Part shown: piece by piece, positions 36,859-45,054 of the stretch | How the letters are laid out: every line of letters starts with the position of its first letter | Position numbering within the stretch: position 1 is the first letter of the stretch | Assembly: GCF_000969825.1 (NCBI RefSeq) | Contig: NZ_KQ033919.1 | Coordinates: forward strand, 114,030-178,029 | Source: Parabacteroides gordonii MS-1 = DSM 23371 | GTDB lineage: Bacteria > Bacteroidota > Bacteroidia > Bacteroidales > Tannerellaceae | DNA: 64,000 bases | Direction of reading: 5' to 3' | Position numbers and translations under genes: made by a program | The notes under the pieces: model-generated | What the model was told of the DNA's origin: nothing | Database searches by the model: none | The model's input: the letters and a program-made list of their open reading frames with translations, nothing else

Positions 36859-38415
36859 ATGAGCAAGAACCAACAATACGCAATGAAATATGCAGAGTAT
36901 GCTATGGAGCAGATGCGCCGGTACGGAATCCCCGCATCCGTGACGTTGGCACAAGGCATACTGGAAAGTTCCAACGGGCAAAGCCGTTTGGCGCAGAACG
37001 AGAACAATCATTTTGGCATCAAGGCTACGCCTGCATGGATTGCCGAAGGAGGAAGGTATGGTATATATACTGACGATAAGCCGAATGAGAAGTTTTGCAG
37101 TTATGACAGTGTGGGTGATTCATACGAACACCACTCCCGTTTTTTAAAAGAAAACAGCCGCTATGCCCAATGTTTTGCACTTTCGCCCGACGATTACAAG
37201 GGTTGGACACAAAATATCGAACAGGCCGGTTATGCCACAGGCGGAGAATATGCCGAGAGTCTGCAACGGATTATAGAGCAAAATGGCTTACAGCAGTATG
37301 ACAAACTGGTGATGCAGGAAATGGAGACACAGGGTAAGCGGTTCGGTACGGAACATAATCCTCTCCGAACGTCTGAAAATTCAGAGTATGGTGCGAAGTA
37401 CTCATTCCCGGTAGAGCGTGAAGAGTTTCTTTTTGTTACCTCGCCTTTCGGTATGCGGCAAGATCCGATGGACAACACGAAACAACAGATGCACAAGGGA
37501 ATTGATATCCGTTGCAATGGCGATGCGGTACTGGCTACTGAGAACAACGGGAAGGTGGTGGCTGTGAATCAGAATAAGAACACGCCCGGTGGAAAATCGC
37601 TGACTGTGGAATATACCAGAACGGATGGCAGCAAGGTACAATGTACTTATATGCACCTTAAGGAGGTTACTGTAAAGGTCGGTGATGTAGTACAAGCCGG
37701 TGGGAAGCTCGGCACATCGGGCAACACAGGTACACGTACAACGGGCGAACATCTACATTTCGGCGTGACAAACTTCTATGCAGACGGAACAAAGCGTGAC
37801 ATCGACCCTGCGGCTTATCTGACTGAAATCGCACAGAAAGGTAATATCAAATTGGAAGTGTTGCACAACGGGAACAGCCTGCTCACCCGATATAAAGGAA
37901 CAGAAGAGAATGCCGCCGGCAAAAACCTTTCGCCCGACGGATGGATGAAGAAGTTGCTTTCGTCAGAGGATAGCGGTGTGGGAATGTCAGGATGCAATGA
38001 CCCTATAGTAGAGATGGCGATGACAGCCTTTAGTTCCCTTATGCTATTGGCCGTACAAATCGACAACAAGAACGAGGAGGAGCAAAAGACTGCCATATCC
38101 AAACAAATGGATAGTGGACGCATCAATCTGAAATCATTATTACCGGGCATGAAAAACTGCGAACTGGCAATCAGTGAAAATGGAAAGGCTATTCTGCGAG
38201 TGAACAATGGAGAACTGCGCATGTCACGTGAGTTGACTACTGCGGAGTTAAGCCGTCTGTCGGCAACACTGAATAACAATACTCTCACAGAAGAAGCCAA
38301 AAGGATACGTGTAACCGGTATGCTGAATACGGTTATCCTCTCGGAAGCGGCTTCACAGAATTTTGAACAAGGGATGTCCCAACAGCAGGGACAGACAGAG
38401 AACCTAAAAAGATAG
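36859..38415 (+). CDS. Peptidoglycan hydrolase: glucosaminidase plus LytM domain
   Basis: 518 residues. Residues 10-150 form a glucosaminidase (GH73) domain: YGIPASVTLAQGILESSNGQSRLA with the catalytic Glu, NNHFGIKA, then YDSVGDSYEHHSRFLKENSRY. Residues 190-330 form an intact M23 domain: MHKGIDIRC (HxxxD), TYMHLKEV and TTGEHLHFGV (HxH). The C-terminal 180 residues have no recognised fold. No signal peptide is obvious, so export may be through the transfer channel. It would cut both glycan and peptide bonds to let the conjugation channel cross the wall. Confidence 0.9.
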   Translation: MSKNQQYAMKYAEYAMEQMRRYGIPASVTLAQGILESSNGQSRLAQNENNHFGIKATPAWIAEGGRYGIYTDDKPNEKFCSYDSVGDSYEHHSRFLKENSRYAQCFALSPDDYKGWTQNIEQAGYATGGEYAESLQRIIEQNGLQQYDKLVMQEMETQGKRFGTEHNPLRTSENSEYGAKYSFPVEREEFLFVTSPFGMRQDPMDNTKQQMHKGIDIRCNGDAVLATENNGKVVAVNQNKNTPGGKSLTVEYTRTDGSKVQCTYMHLKEVTVKVGDVVQAGGKLGTSGNTGTRTTGEHLHFGVTNFYADGTKRDIDPAAYLTEIAQKGNIKLEVLHNGNSLLTRYKGTEENAAGKNLSPDGWMKKLLSSEDSGVGMSGCNDPIVEMAMTAFSSLMLLAVQIDNKNEEEQKTAISKQMDSGRINLKSLLPGMKNCELAISENGKAILRVNNGELRMSRELTTAELSRLSATLNNNTLTEEAKRIRVTGMLNTVILSEAASQNFEQGMSQQQGQTENLKR

Positions 38416-38427
38416 AAGCGTGGCGAT

Positions 38428-38604
38428 ATGGTAAAATGCGTGATGATACAGCTATGCAGATGTCTGTTCGGACTGTCCTACCTTGCCTTGTATGTCCTGC
38501 TCTGCTACCAACTCTTCGGCTGGGTAGCAACGCTCATTATCGTGAGCGTTCAACTGTTCCTTGCCGGATGGCTGATCTGGGCAATGATACGAGCACCCGA
38601 TTAA
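38428..38604 (+). CDS. Small membrane protein (58 aa)
   Basis: 12 nt after the hydrolase gene, ATG at 38428, stop TAA at 38602. Begins MVKCVMIQLCRCLFGL and has two hydrophobic stretches (YLALYVLLCYQLFGWVA and TLIIVSVQLFLAGWLIW). Tight spacing and the membrane pattern make it credible. Function unknown. Confidence 0.6.
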   Translation: MVKCVMIQLCRCLFGLSYLALYVLLCYQLFGWVATLIIVSVQLFLAGWLIWAMIRAPD

Positions 38605-38686
38605 GAGCAATGATTTAGCAGTTCAACAACAAATCATGGCAACACAGTTGTCGGGTGATTATGTATCACATTAAAAGACAATAGAA

Positions 38687-39298
38687 ATGATAAAATGTAA
38701 TGTTACGGTATGTGGCGTTATCGGACGTGATGCGTCGATACGCACCAATAAGGAAGGGAAAACGTTCCTGGTTTTTCCTCTTCGAGTAATGATCCCTGAC
38801 ACAGACGGGAAGACTATGCCTATTGAGGTGGATGTCAGCAAAGATACTGCCGGAAAGGAGGTTTCCAAATATCGAAATGGTTCCCGCATCGAGGTTTCGG
38901 GGACAATGTATCTCAAACACCGTGGTGACAAACTTTATTTCAATCTTTTTATTAACGAAATTCGTACAGCTACGGCAGATGCGAAAGATACGGTCAAGGG
39001 CGAATTAGTATTTCGAGGTAAGGTCGGGCAGCATATCGAGGAAAAAAGGGATAAGAAAGACCAGCCTTACACAATGTTTTCGGCATTCAGTACGGAGAAA
39101 GTAGAGAATGGCTTTGAATACCAATGGGTACGTTTTTTCTGTTTTGGCAAAGAACGCGAAGCATGGTTACAGCCGGGCGTGCGAGTGGATGCCAAAGGTG
39201 AAATATCCCTTTCGGCATATAACGGAAAGCTGAATGTTTCATGCAAGGTGGAAGAACTTGTACAGTATGTAGCAGATTCGTCTAATTCCAATCAGTAA
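38687..39298 (+). CDS. Tandem OB-fold single-strand DNA-binding protein
   Basis: 203 residues with two SSB-like OB folds. The first (1-105) has NVTVCGVIGRDASIRTNKEGKTFLVFPL and SRIEVSGTMYLKH. The second (108-195) has ELVFRGKVGQHIEEK, TMFSAFSTEK, QWVRFFCFGKE and VDAKGEISLSAYNGKLN. It lacks the acidic tail of housekeeping SSB. Probably coats or protects transferred single strands. It lies 5 nt before ardC, fitting a role with the incoming strand. Confidence 0.83.
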   Translation: MIKCNVTVCGVIGRDASIRTNKEGKTFLVFPLRVMIPDTDGKTMPIEVDVSKDTAGKEVSKYRNGSRIEVSGTMYLKHRGDKLYFNLFINEIRTATADAKDTVKGELVFRGKVGQHIEEKRDKKDQPYTMFSAFSTEKVENGFEYQWVRFFCFGKEREAWLQPGVRVDAKGEISLSAYNGKLNVSCKVEELVQYVADSSNSNQ

Positions 39299-39303
39299 AG
39301 GAT

Positions 39304-40986
39304 ATGGCCGGATATAAAAAACAGCACACGGACGGGCCGAACAGCGAAGATAAAGCATTAGACCTCTTCGCTGAAATGATGATTGAGAAAATCGAGAGTA
39401 TCCGTAAGGATTGGAGAAAGCCATGGTTCACGGAAGAAGCGTTACAATGGCCCTGCAATCTTTCCGGACGCGAGTATAATGGCATGAATGCCATTATGTT
39501 GCTTATACATTGTGAAAAGGAAGGTTACAAGATTCCGCGCTTCTGCACTTTTGAGTGTGTACAACGGCTCAACAAATCCGATAAGGACAATCAGGAGAAA
39601 CCTCGTGTTTCTGTACTTCGTGGAGAAAAATCATTCCCAATCATGCTGACTACATTCACCTGCATACACAAGGATTCTGGTGAGAAGATTAAGTATGATG
39701 ACTACAAAAAACTATCTGATAACGAGAAGAAGGAATACAATGTTTATCCTAAGATGCAGGTATTCCGAGTCTTTAACGTGGCACAGACCAACTTGCAGGA
39801 GGCAAGACCGGAGCTGTGGCAAAAACTCGAAAAGGAGTATTCGCTACCGAAGATTGAGAACGGAGAGTATTTCAGCTTCGCTCCCGTCGATGCGCTGATA
39901 AAGGACAATCTGTGGATTTGTCCGATCAAACCACAGCATCAGGATAACGCTTACTACTCTATATCGAGAAATGAAATCGTTGTGCCGGAAAAGGAACAGT
40001 TCAAATCTGGAGAGGCGTTCTATGGAACACTATTCCATGAGATGACACACTCGACCGGTGCGGAAGGAGTTCTCGACCGTATCAAGCCGACAACTTTCGG
40101 CTCGGCAGAGTATGCGCGCGAAGAATTGGTAGCCGAGTTAGGCAGCGCATTGGTTGCCCAACGTTACGGCATGACGAAACATATAAAAGAGGACAGTTGT
40201 GCCTACCTCAAAGGATGGCTCGACGAATTGAAGGAATCGCCACAATTCATCAAGACAACTCTGTTGGATGTGAAAAGAGCGGCTTCTCTGATTACCCAAA
40301 AGGTGGATAAGATTGCACTGGAATTGAAGCAGAACATTGATGAAGAGCAAACAGTAGCACCGAAAGAAAAAGTGTATTATTCTTCCGTGGCCTATCTTCA
40401 GCTTACCGATGACACGATGCGGTTGGACGCATTCAAGGATAAGGGGGACTACGAAGGACTGCTGACTCTCGCCAAGGAGTATTATGACGGTAACGGCATT
40501 AACGAAGAATATACTTATTCTTCTCCCATACAGAACCGAGGAGACAATCTTTTGATTGAGGACAAGGATTTTGCTGTGGTGTACAATGGGAGTGTCGGGG
40601 GAACTTATGAAGTGATGCTGAAATTCACGGAAAAGGAAGTACGCGACCATATCAGGCGTTATGGTATCGAACATGCTGGAGATACATTAAAAGGGGTAGC
40701 CAAGGAGATGGCTGCGGAACAATTCGCTATCATGACACAACAAAAGATTCCTGCATTTGAAATGCCGAATGGTGATGTGCTGTATGTCAGCTATAATAAA
40801 GAATCCGACATGATAGATATCGGGCCGGTTACTAATGCGGGACTTGTCGCACAACATCGTTTCCCATACGACCATAATGCTTCGTTGGATGCCAACCTGC
40901 AAACCGTGAACGAAAAGCTGAATAATATGGAGGAATACCGGGAAGAGCTACAAGAAGCAGAGTACAGCGGCGGAATGCGCCGATAA
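39304..40986 (+). CDS. ArdC-family antirestriction protein/zincin
   Basis: 560 residues. The N-terminal ArdC/DUF1738 domain (PWFTEEALQWPCNLSGREYNGMNAIML, RVFNVAQTN) is followed by an intact zinc-metallopeptidase-like motif FHEMTHSTG (near 245) and YAREELVAELGSALVAQRYG with the third ligand glutamate. The C-terminal 200 residues (VAYLQLTDDTMRLDAF, ENEYTYSS-like region, FEMPNGDVLYVSYN) look like LPD accessory domains. ArdC proteins bind single-stranded DNA and protect incoming DNA from restriction. It is the last gene of the plus operon; a terminator follows. Confidence 0.9.
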   Translation: MAGYKKQHTDGPNSEDKALDLFAEMMIEKIESIRKDWRKPWFTEEALQWPCNLSGREYNGMNAIMLLIHCEKEGYKIPRFCTFECVQRLNKSDKDNQEKPRVSVLRGEKSFPIMLTTFTCIHKDSGEKIKYDDYKKLSDNEKKEYNVYPKMQVFRVFNVAQTNLQEARPELWQKLEKEYSLPKIENGEYFSFAPVDALIKDNLWICPIKPQHQDNAYYSISRNEIVVPEKEQFKSGEAFYGTLFHEMTHSTGAEGVLDRIKPTTFGSAEYAREELVAELGSALVAQRYGMTKHIKEDSCAYLKGWLDELKESPQFIKTTLLDVKRAASLITQKVDKIALELKQNIDEEQTVAPKEKVYYSSVAYLQLTDDTMRLDAFKDKGDYEGLLTLAKEYYDGNGINEEYTYSSPIQNRGDNLLIEDKDFAVVYNGSVGGTYEVMLKFTEKEVRDHIRRYGIEHAGDTLKGVAKEMAAEQFAIMTQQKIPAFEMPNGDVLYVSYNKESDMIDIGPVTNAGLVAQHRFPYDHNASLDANLQTVNEKLNNMEEYREELQEAEYSGGMRR

Positions 40987-41000
40987 AACGGAAAAAGATG

Positions 41001-41017
41001 CGGAGCTGTTTGCTCCG
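41001..41017. terminator. Terminator at the end of the 15-gene operon
   Basis: CGGAGC, loop TGTTT, GCTCCG, then TACCTTTTCTT on the plus strand; AAAAAG precedes it, so it can also serve the converging minus-strand genes. Confidence 0.8.
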
Positions 41018-41040
41018 TACCTTTTCTTGAATTTATTTTA

Positions 41041-41412
41041 TTACTCTAACAAATTATCTATCATAGACTGTAAATTTGTTATATCGCAATACTGATTATG
41101 TCCCCCTCTGTAATCTTTCGCGTGTTGGGCTGTCCGGATTAAGAAAGAATCGAGTTCTATTTTTACACCGCTACCCATTCGGGACAAACCGGAAGAGTGA
41201 CTGATGTAAACGAATTTACCGTTACGTTCTATGAAACAAGAGGTATTATAATGCCCCTTTAAGTTGAATGTTACTTTTGCGCCAACGGCTGTTGCGTACT
41301 TGGAAATCTCACGTACTAAGGCAGTTTGGAAACTGCGGTATTTTTTTGAAACATAGACTCCTGCATCTGCAAGGATTGCGTTCTGCCATTTGGTATAAAA
41401 ATTCTGTGCCAT
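41041..41412 (-). CDS. Hypothetical cargo protein (123 aa)
   Basis: Start taken at the internal ATG (MAQNFYTKWQ, 41412), because the upstream extension overlaps the neighbour and is low-complexity. Central strands GAKVTFNLKGHYNTSCFIERNGKFVYISHSS suggest a compact alpha/beta domain. Last gene of the three-gene minus set behind fold-back module d. No family recognised; antirestriction or DNA-related function is only suggested by position. Confidence 0.65.
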   Translation of the reverse strand: MAQNFYTKWQNAILADAGVYVSKKYRSFQTALVREISKYATAVGAKVTFNLKGHYNTSCFIERNGKFVYISHSSGLSRMGSGVKIELDSFLIRTAQHAKDYRGGHNQYCDITNLQSMIDNLLE

Positions 41413-41422
41413 ATTTTTAATA

Positions 41423-41707
41423 TTAATTCTGTAAATAATTCTCCCAATTCTCTTTGTCAATAGTTAATTTGTTCATTTCCCAATCGTATTCCACTTCCGG
41501 CATATCAGAATAAGGGAAATACACAGTGTAGCCTATCTGTCCATAAGAACAATGTAGCGGTATAACGCAAATCTCCTGACCACAATAAGGCTGTGGCGTA
41601 CAATATTTCTTCCAATCAAAACGACCTGCTGCTATATTGCAGCAAAGTAATTTTAGAGTTACTATACCTTTCCAACTCTGAAAATCTTTTTTATAACCTT
41701 TTTTCAT
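41423..41707 (-). CDS. Hypothetical cargo protein (94 aa)
   Basis: Starts MKKGYKKDFQSWKGIVTLKLLCC; has Tyr-rich strands (GYTVYFPYSDMPEVEYDWEMN). Middle gene of the 41712/41423/41041 set: 10 nt to the next gene, 4 nt from the previous one. Function unknown. Confidence 0.62.
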   Translation of the reverse strand: MKKGYKKDFQSWKGIVTLKLLCCNIAAGRFDWKKYCTPQPYCGQEICVIPLHCSYGQIGYTVYFPYSDMPEVEYDWEMNKLTIDKENWENYLQN

Positions 41708-41711
41708 ACTA

Positions 41712-41906
41712 CTAATGTGCTATATTATAATAAACTTCGGGTTCACTTGACACGTTGTAAATCCAGCTTCCGCAACGTACCAATAGAGCATTCTTGCCAT
41801 AATAGAGTTTCTTCATTCCGGTTATACTTCCTGTTATGTGAAAGTTAGGGAAACGACTGATGTCTATTTTCTGTGCATCGCATCTGTAGAGTGTTTTAGT
41901 TCTCAT
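41712..41906 (-). CDS. Small hypothetical cargo protein (64 aa)
   Basis: First gene behind fold-back module d. Start set at 41906 (MRTKTLYRCDAQKIDIS) because sequence further upstream encodes the conserved leader tract, not protein. Contains FPNFHITGSITGMKKLYYG. Unknown function. Confidence 0.6.
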   Translation of the reverse strand: MRTKTLYRCDAQKIDISRFPNFHITGSITGMKKLYYGKNALLVRCGSWIYNVSSEPEVYYNIAH

Positions 41907-42147
41907 TGCATTTATTTTTTTAAGTTGTTTTTTATTTCCCTCTTCTTGAAGCCTTCCGACTTTACCCAAGAGGTTGTTTCATGTGCATTTTCAACGGTGG
42001 ATGCAAGAACTATGAGCAAGTAACCGGAATGAAATTTTATGAATACCGGAATCTGTGATTGCGGAAGGTTACGTCAAATTTCATTTCAGGTAGCAACAGC
42101 GGTACTTGAACATCGTTTGCCACCGTACCTTCGCGCACGAAACAAAC
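41907..42147 (-). promoter_or_regulatory. Fold-back promoter module d
   Basis: Arm A 41973-42025 against arm B 42101-42147, with about 75-80% complementarity by eye. Arm B has TTG (42106), 17 nt, TACCTTCG (42126-42133). The stem is good on both sides of the -7 box and poor across it. A GAAGCCTTCC hairpin-like tract and TTTCCC lie near the start codon. Confidence 0.72.
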
Positions 42148-42291
42148 AATGGTACATGTCGGGACTGTAAGGATGTAATACAATTAGAACAGGGAATATG
42201 GAATAGGTAAAAGAGGCTATGAATTGGCAACAGAGGTTCGGCAGAACATGGTCTATAAAAGTAACCGGACTGTTATATAGGAAGATGATAA

Positions 42292-42316
42292 CCACCCGCT
42301 TGAGTTGCGGGTGGCT
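42292..42316. terminator. Hairpin after the 42338 gene
   Basis: CCACCCGC, loop TTGAGTT, GCGGGTGG, about 20 nt beyond the stop of the minus gene at 42338. Confidence 0.7.
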
Positions 42317-42337
42317 TTAAAAAAATTATATGGAGTA

Positions 42338-42823
42338 TCAGAAGTGATAGTCGATGACTCCTCCGATATAGAGTATCGTTCCCGGTTCAAGCGTACAGAC
42401 AAACTCCATAAATGCAAAAGATTTTTCGGCAAATGACTGGTATCCCTCTCCGTCCAAATAGAAATGATACGCAATATCCAATGGATTTTCCAATGCCTTT
42501 TCAAGTTGATAAACAGGGCCTACAAACTCCAACATATTTTCCGTCGTAATAGCTTCAGCTTTCTTACGGATGTTAGTCACAAAGTTCTCTTTCCATTGTT
42601 CCACACCACCAATGTAGCGTATGGTGTCATCACCTACAAGTTCGAACATATCTTTTGGTAGAGCAGTATTGACCAAATAACGAATATCCTCCTTACGTTC
42701 TTCGTCATCTATCTCCGCACAATAGTCATAGAAACTGCCATCTCCTTGATGGAGAGTGTCTTCATTCAGATAGTTTTCTTTTTCTATCCACATTTTAGAA
42801 ATCTGAAAAATTCGGCTGTGCAT
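42338..42823 (-). CDS. Acidic hypothetical cargo protein (161 aa)
   Basis: Start at 42823 (MHSRIFQISKMWIEKENYL); further upstream is leader sequence. Strongly acidic helical segments (YDYCAEIDDEERKEDIRYLV, LPKDMFELVGDDTIRYIG) and a final IDYHF. Behind fold-back module e, one transcription unit. Acidic character recalls DNA-mimic antirestriction proteins, but no such fold is proven. Confidence 0.68.
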   Translation of the reverse strand: MHSRIFQISKMWIEKENYLNEDTLHQGDGSFYDYCAEIDDEERKEDIRYLVNTALPKDMFELVGDDTIRYIGGVEQWKENFVTNIRKKAEAITTENMLEFVGPVYQLEKALENPLDIAYHFYLDGEGYQSFAEKSFAFMEFVCTLEPGTILYIGGVIDYHF

Positions 42824-43070
42824 AATTTTGAAATTTAAATGATTAAACTTTATTCCCTTTACTTGAAGCTCTTCCGGCTTCTTGTCAGGAATGATTTTTA
42901 TGCGAAATTGACAGCAAGGAAAGGATGGATAAGGCAAGTAAACAGTGGATGGAATGAAGTGGAATACCCAAATCTTCGATATGCGGAAGGCTGCCACAAG
43001 TATCCGGGAACTGTTAGCGCAGCGTTACTTGACGACCATTCTAAAGCTGTATCTTTGCATACAAAATCTC
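42824..43070 (-). promoter_or_regulatory. Fold-back promoter module e
   Basis: Arm A 42893-42943 against arm B 43024-43070. Arm B has TTG (43029), exactly 18 nt, TATCTTTG (43050-43057). GAAGCTCTTCCGGCTTC hairpin beside TTCCC upstream of the ATG. Sequence beyond arm B to 43279 resembles that beyond module f and holds no gene. Confidence 0.75.
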
Positions 43071-43279
43071 TCAGATAAGAACTGCCGATGTGCGATATAA
43101 AGAATATCCGGATTGGAAGAATATAAAAGACTGGAGAAGCACTCTGAGACTGTATAAAAGGACTGAAGGCGACAAAGTCTCCCCAATCTGCATGGCAAAT
43201 CAGAGAAGCTTATCGGATAATGATAGTTCGCTGCACGCTGTCAGCATACCGTCATTTCGTTTTCTGCATCGGATTAGTC

Positions 43280-43636
43280 TTAGCCTGCGGCATATTCATA
43301 GATGTTACAGAAAGAATTGTCGTTTTCATCTTTCCGTTGTTCGGCAATAGCAAGAATTTCTGTTATTGATTCGACAGACTGACCGCTTATCACCTCAAAC
43401 CACTTGAATACTTCTGTCTGGTTGACAAAATATTCCTTGTACCATTTGTCGTCTGGAGTACATAGGTCTGCAATGTACTTGTCGGGAAAGTATTTACCCT
43501 CTTGGTCATTTGTCCAGTACTCCGCCAGACCCGACTCTTCCGATTGATAGAAATAACATAGTGTTGGGAATTTCTCACATACCAGTTCAAGTGTTTCATC
43601 ACACGGAAACCAAACTGTTTCCGTTGTGAATTTCAA
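43280..43636 (-). CDS. Acidic hypothetical cargo protein (118 aa)
   Basis: Begins MKFTTETVWFPCDETLELV; Trp/Tyr- and acid-rich (FYQSEESGLAEYWTNDQEGKYFP). No signal or membrane segment. The 175 nt between it and the 43812 gene hold a hairpin (43784-43802) but only a partial fold-back module, so it may be cotranscribed with 43812. Unknown function. Confidence 0.65.
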   Translation of the reverse strand: MKFTTETVWFPCDETLELVCEKFPTLCYFYQSEESGLAEYWTNDQEGKYFPDKYIADLCTPDDKWYKEYFVNQTEVFKWFEVISGQSVESITEILAIAEQRKDENDNSFCNIYEYAAG

Positions 43637-43783
43637 GAATGTCAGGCCAATAAATGTGTTATACTGTTTAGAAACGGAGTACGACGAGTAAAAAAGGAAT
43701 AGGACCGGTAGTGGGAGTTCGGTGGAGCATGGCTATAAGAGTAATCGGGCTGAATATACAATACAAGGAAATGCTATCCACCC

Positions 43784-43802
43784 GCTTTGGCTACAGGTGG
43801 AT
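43784..43802. terminator. Weak hairpin between two cargo genes
   Basis: TATCCACC / GGTGGATA 8-bp arms, just beyond the stop of the 43812 gene; similar in sequence to the hairpin at 42292. Confidence 0.45.
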
Positions 43803-43811
43803 ATGTTATTG

Positions 43812-44282
43812 TCATTTCGCACCTCTCATGATGGTGAGTTGGTCGGGACGGTTAGGAAACCAATAAGAATCACTGTCAATATATACACATCTGCCACTAT
43901 TACAGAGATTCCCAAAAGCTAAGACCTCACAAGGTCCAAATATCACTCCATAATCGTTTGTAAACGCCACCATATCTCCCACACTCAAGTCGTTTTCCGT
44001 ATCCATCACCTTAGAAAGGTGGTCGTAAAACTCAATACCTTCAGCTTCACGTTCTGTTTTCCAACGCAAAAAGTCTTCTTTATGACTTCTACCGGTATGT
44101 ATCGGTGATAATTCAGAAGGAAAAACCTCCGCTTCCGAAGTATCAGATGCAATCAAAATAACGCTATCCTCTTCAATGTTTTCCGGAATAGAAGCCACTT
44201 GGTAAACCCCATTAGACAGACCACTATCTGGGTCATGCCAATAAAGAAAATTACCCAACTTGATAAAATCGTATTTTCCCAT
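43812..44282 (-). CDS. Hypothetical cargo protein (156 aa)
   Basis: Begins MGKYDFIKLGNFLYWHDPDSG; contains LSVGDMVAFTNDYGVIFGPCEVL, an SH3-like strand pair, and SDSYWFPNRPDQL near the end. Acidic centre. Directly behind fold-back module f. Unknown function. Confidence 0.68.
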   Translation of the reverse strand: MGKYDFIKLGNFLYWHDPDSGLSNGVYQVASIPENIEEDSVILIASDTSEAEVFPSELSPIHTGRSHKEDFLRWKTEREAEGIEFYDHLSKVMDTENDLSVGDMVAFTNDYGVIFGPCEVLAFGNLCNSGRCVYIDSDSYWFPNRPDQLTIMRGAK

Positions 44283-44585
44283 ATTCTTTGATTTATTATT
44301 TCCCTTTGCTTGAAGCTCTTTCAGCTTCTTGCCGGGGATTGATTTTTATGCAGGATTAACAGTGGAATAAGGGCGATAAGACAAGTAAACAGTAAATGGA
44401 ATGGAACGGAATACCCAACCTTCGAATGTAAGAGCAGAAGCAGGCTTGTCCTTTTATACCTTGCAATGAGAAGGGGACTGAAAGTCAATCTTTGATTTGA
44501 GGAAGGCTGCCGTAAAATATCCAGGAACCGTTAGCATAGCGGTGCTTGACAATCGTCCGGACACTGTACCTTTGCATATAAAATC
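44283..44585 (-). promoter_or_regulatory. Fold-back promoter module f
   Basis: Arm A 44342-44391 against arm B 44541-44585. Arm B has TTG (44546), exactly 18 nt, TACCTTTG (44567-44574). Pairing flanks the -7 box and fails across it. GAAGCTCTTTCAGCTTC hairpin next to TTTCCC near the start. Confidence 0.75.
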
Positions 44586-44711
44586 TCTTCGGCCAGATTT
44601 GCCGATGGTGCGATAAGGGAATACTCAGAATGGAAAAACATAAAAAGGGGTATCATATTATAGGCGAAATATATAACAGAGCTAATATAAGTCCTAAAAA
44701 AATATTTTTGC

Positions 44712-44719
44712 TATCTTTG
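44712..44719 (+). promoter_or_regulatory. -7 box for the histone H1-like gene
   Basis: TATCTTTG, 32 nt before the ATG at 44752. No clear -33 element. Confidence 0.65.
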
Positions 44720-44751
44720 CCAGCGTATTATATAATATTAAGAACATAACA

Positions 44752-44925
44752 ATGGAAAAAACATTTACACAAATCTGTGAATTGTTCGATCAATTCTCAA
44801 AAGATGCCAACCTCCAGATGGAGAAAAGCAACAAAGCTGCCGGAACTCGTGCCCGCAAAGTATCACTTGAACTTGAAAAACTTCTCAAACAGTTCAGAAA
44901 AGAGTCACTCGAAGCATCGAAATAA
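44752..44925 (+). CDS. Histone H1-like DNA-binding protein (57 aa)
   Basis: Starts MEKTFTQICELFDQFSKDAN, then SNKAAGTRARKVSLELEKLLKQFRKE. This is the pattern of the short histone H1/Hc1-like proteins of Bacteroides (acidic first helix, G-T-R-A-R-K, basic second helix). It binds DNA without known sequence preference and may compact or silence the element. Plus-strand single gene with its own promoter and a terminator hairpin 60 nt downstream, isolated among minus-strand genes. Confidence 0.85.
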   Translation: MEKTFTQICELFDQFSKDANLQMEKSNKAAGTRARKVSLELEKLLKQFRKESLEASK

Positions 44926-44984
44926 TTTTCATTCTGGTTCTGACAGTAGGAAAATGGCGAACTTCACGTGTACCATATCGAAAA

Positions 44985-45012
44985 AGCCTCTTCGCTTCAC
45001 AGCGGAGAGGCT
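44985..45012. terminator. Terminator between the H1-like and OmpA-like genes
   Basis: AGCCTCTTCGCT / AGCGGAGAGGCT, 12-bp stem with one wobble pair and a 4-nt loop; serves both converging genes. Confidence 0.8.
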
Positions 45013-45054
45013 TCATTGATTATGACAAAGTTAAACATCAATTATGCGAAATTT

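Noticed and set aside
43637-43811. A fourteenth fold-back module upstream of the 43280 gene
   Set aside because: Only the CTATAAGAG-like tail is present; no arm pair or promoter box was found.
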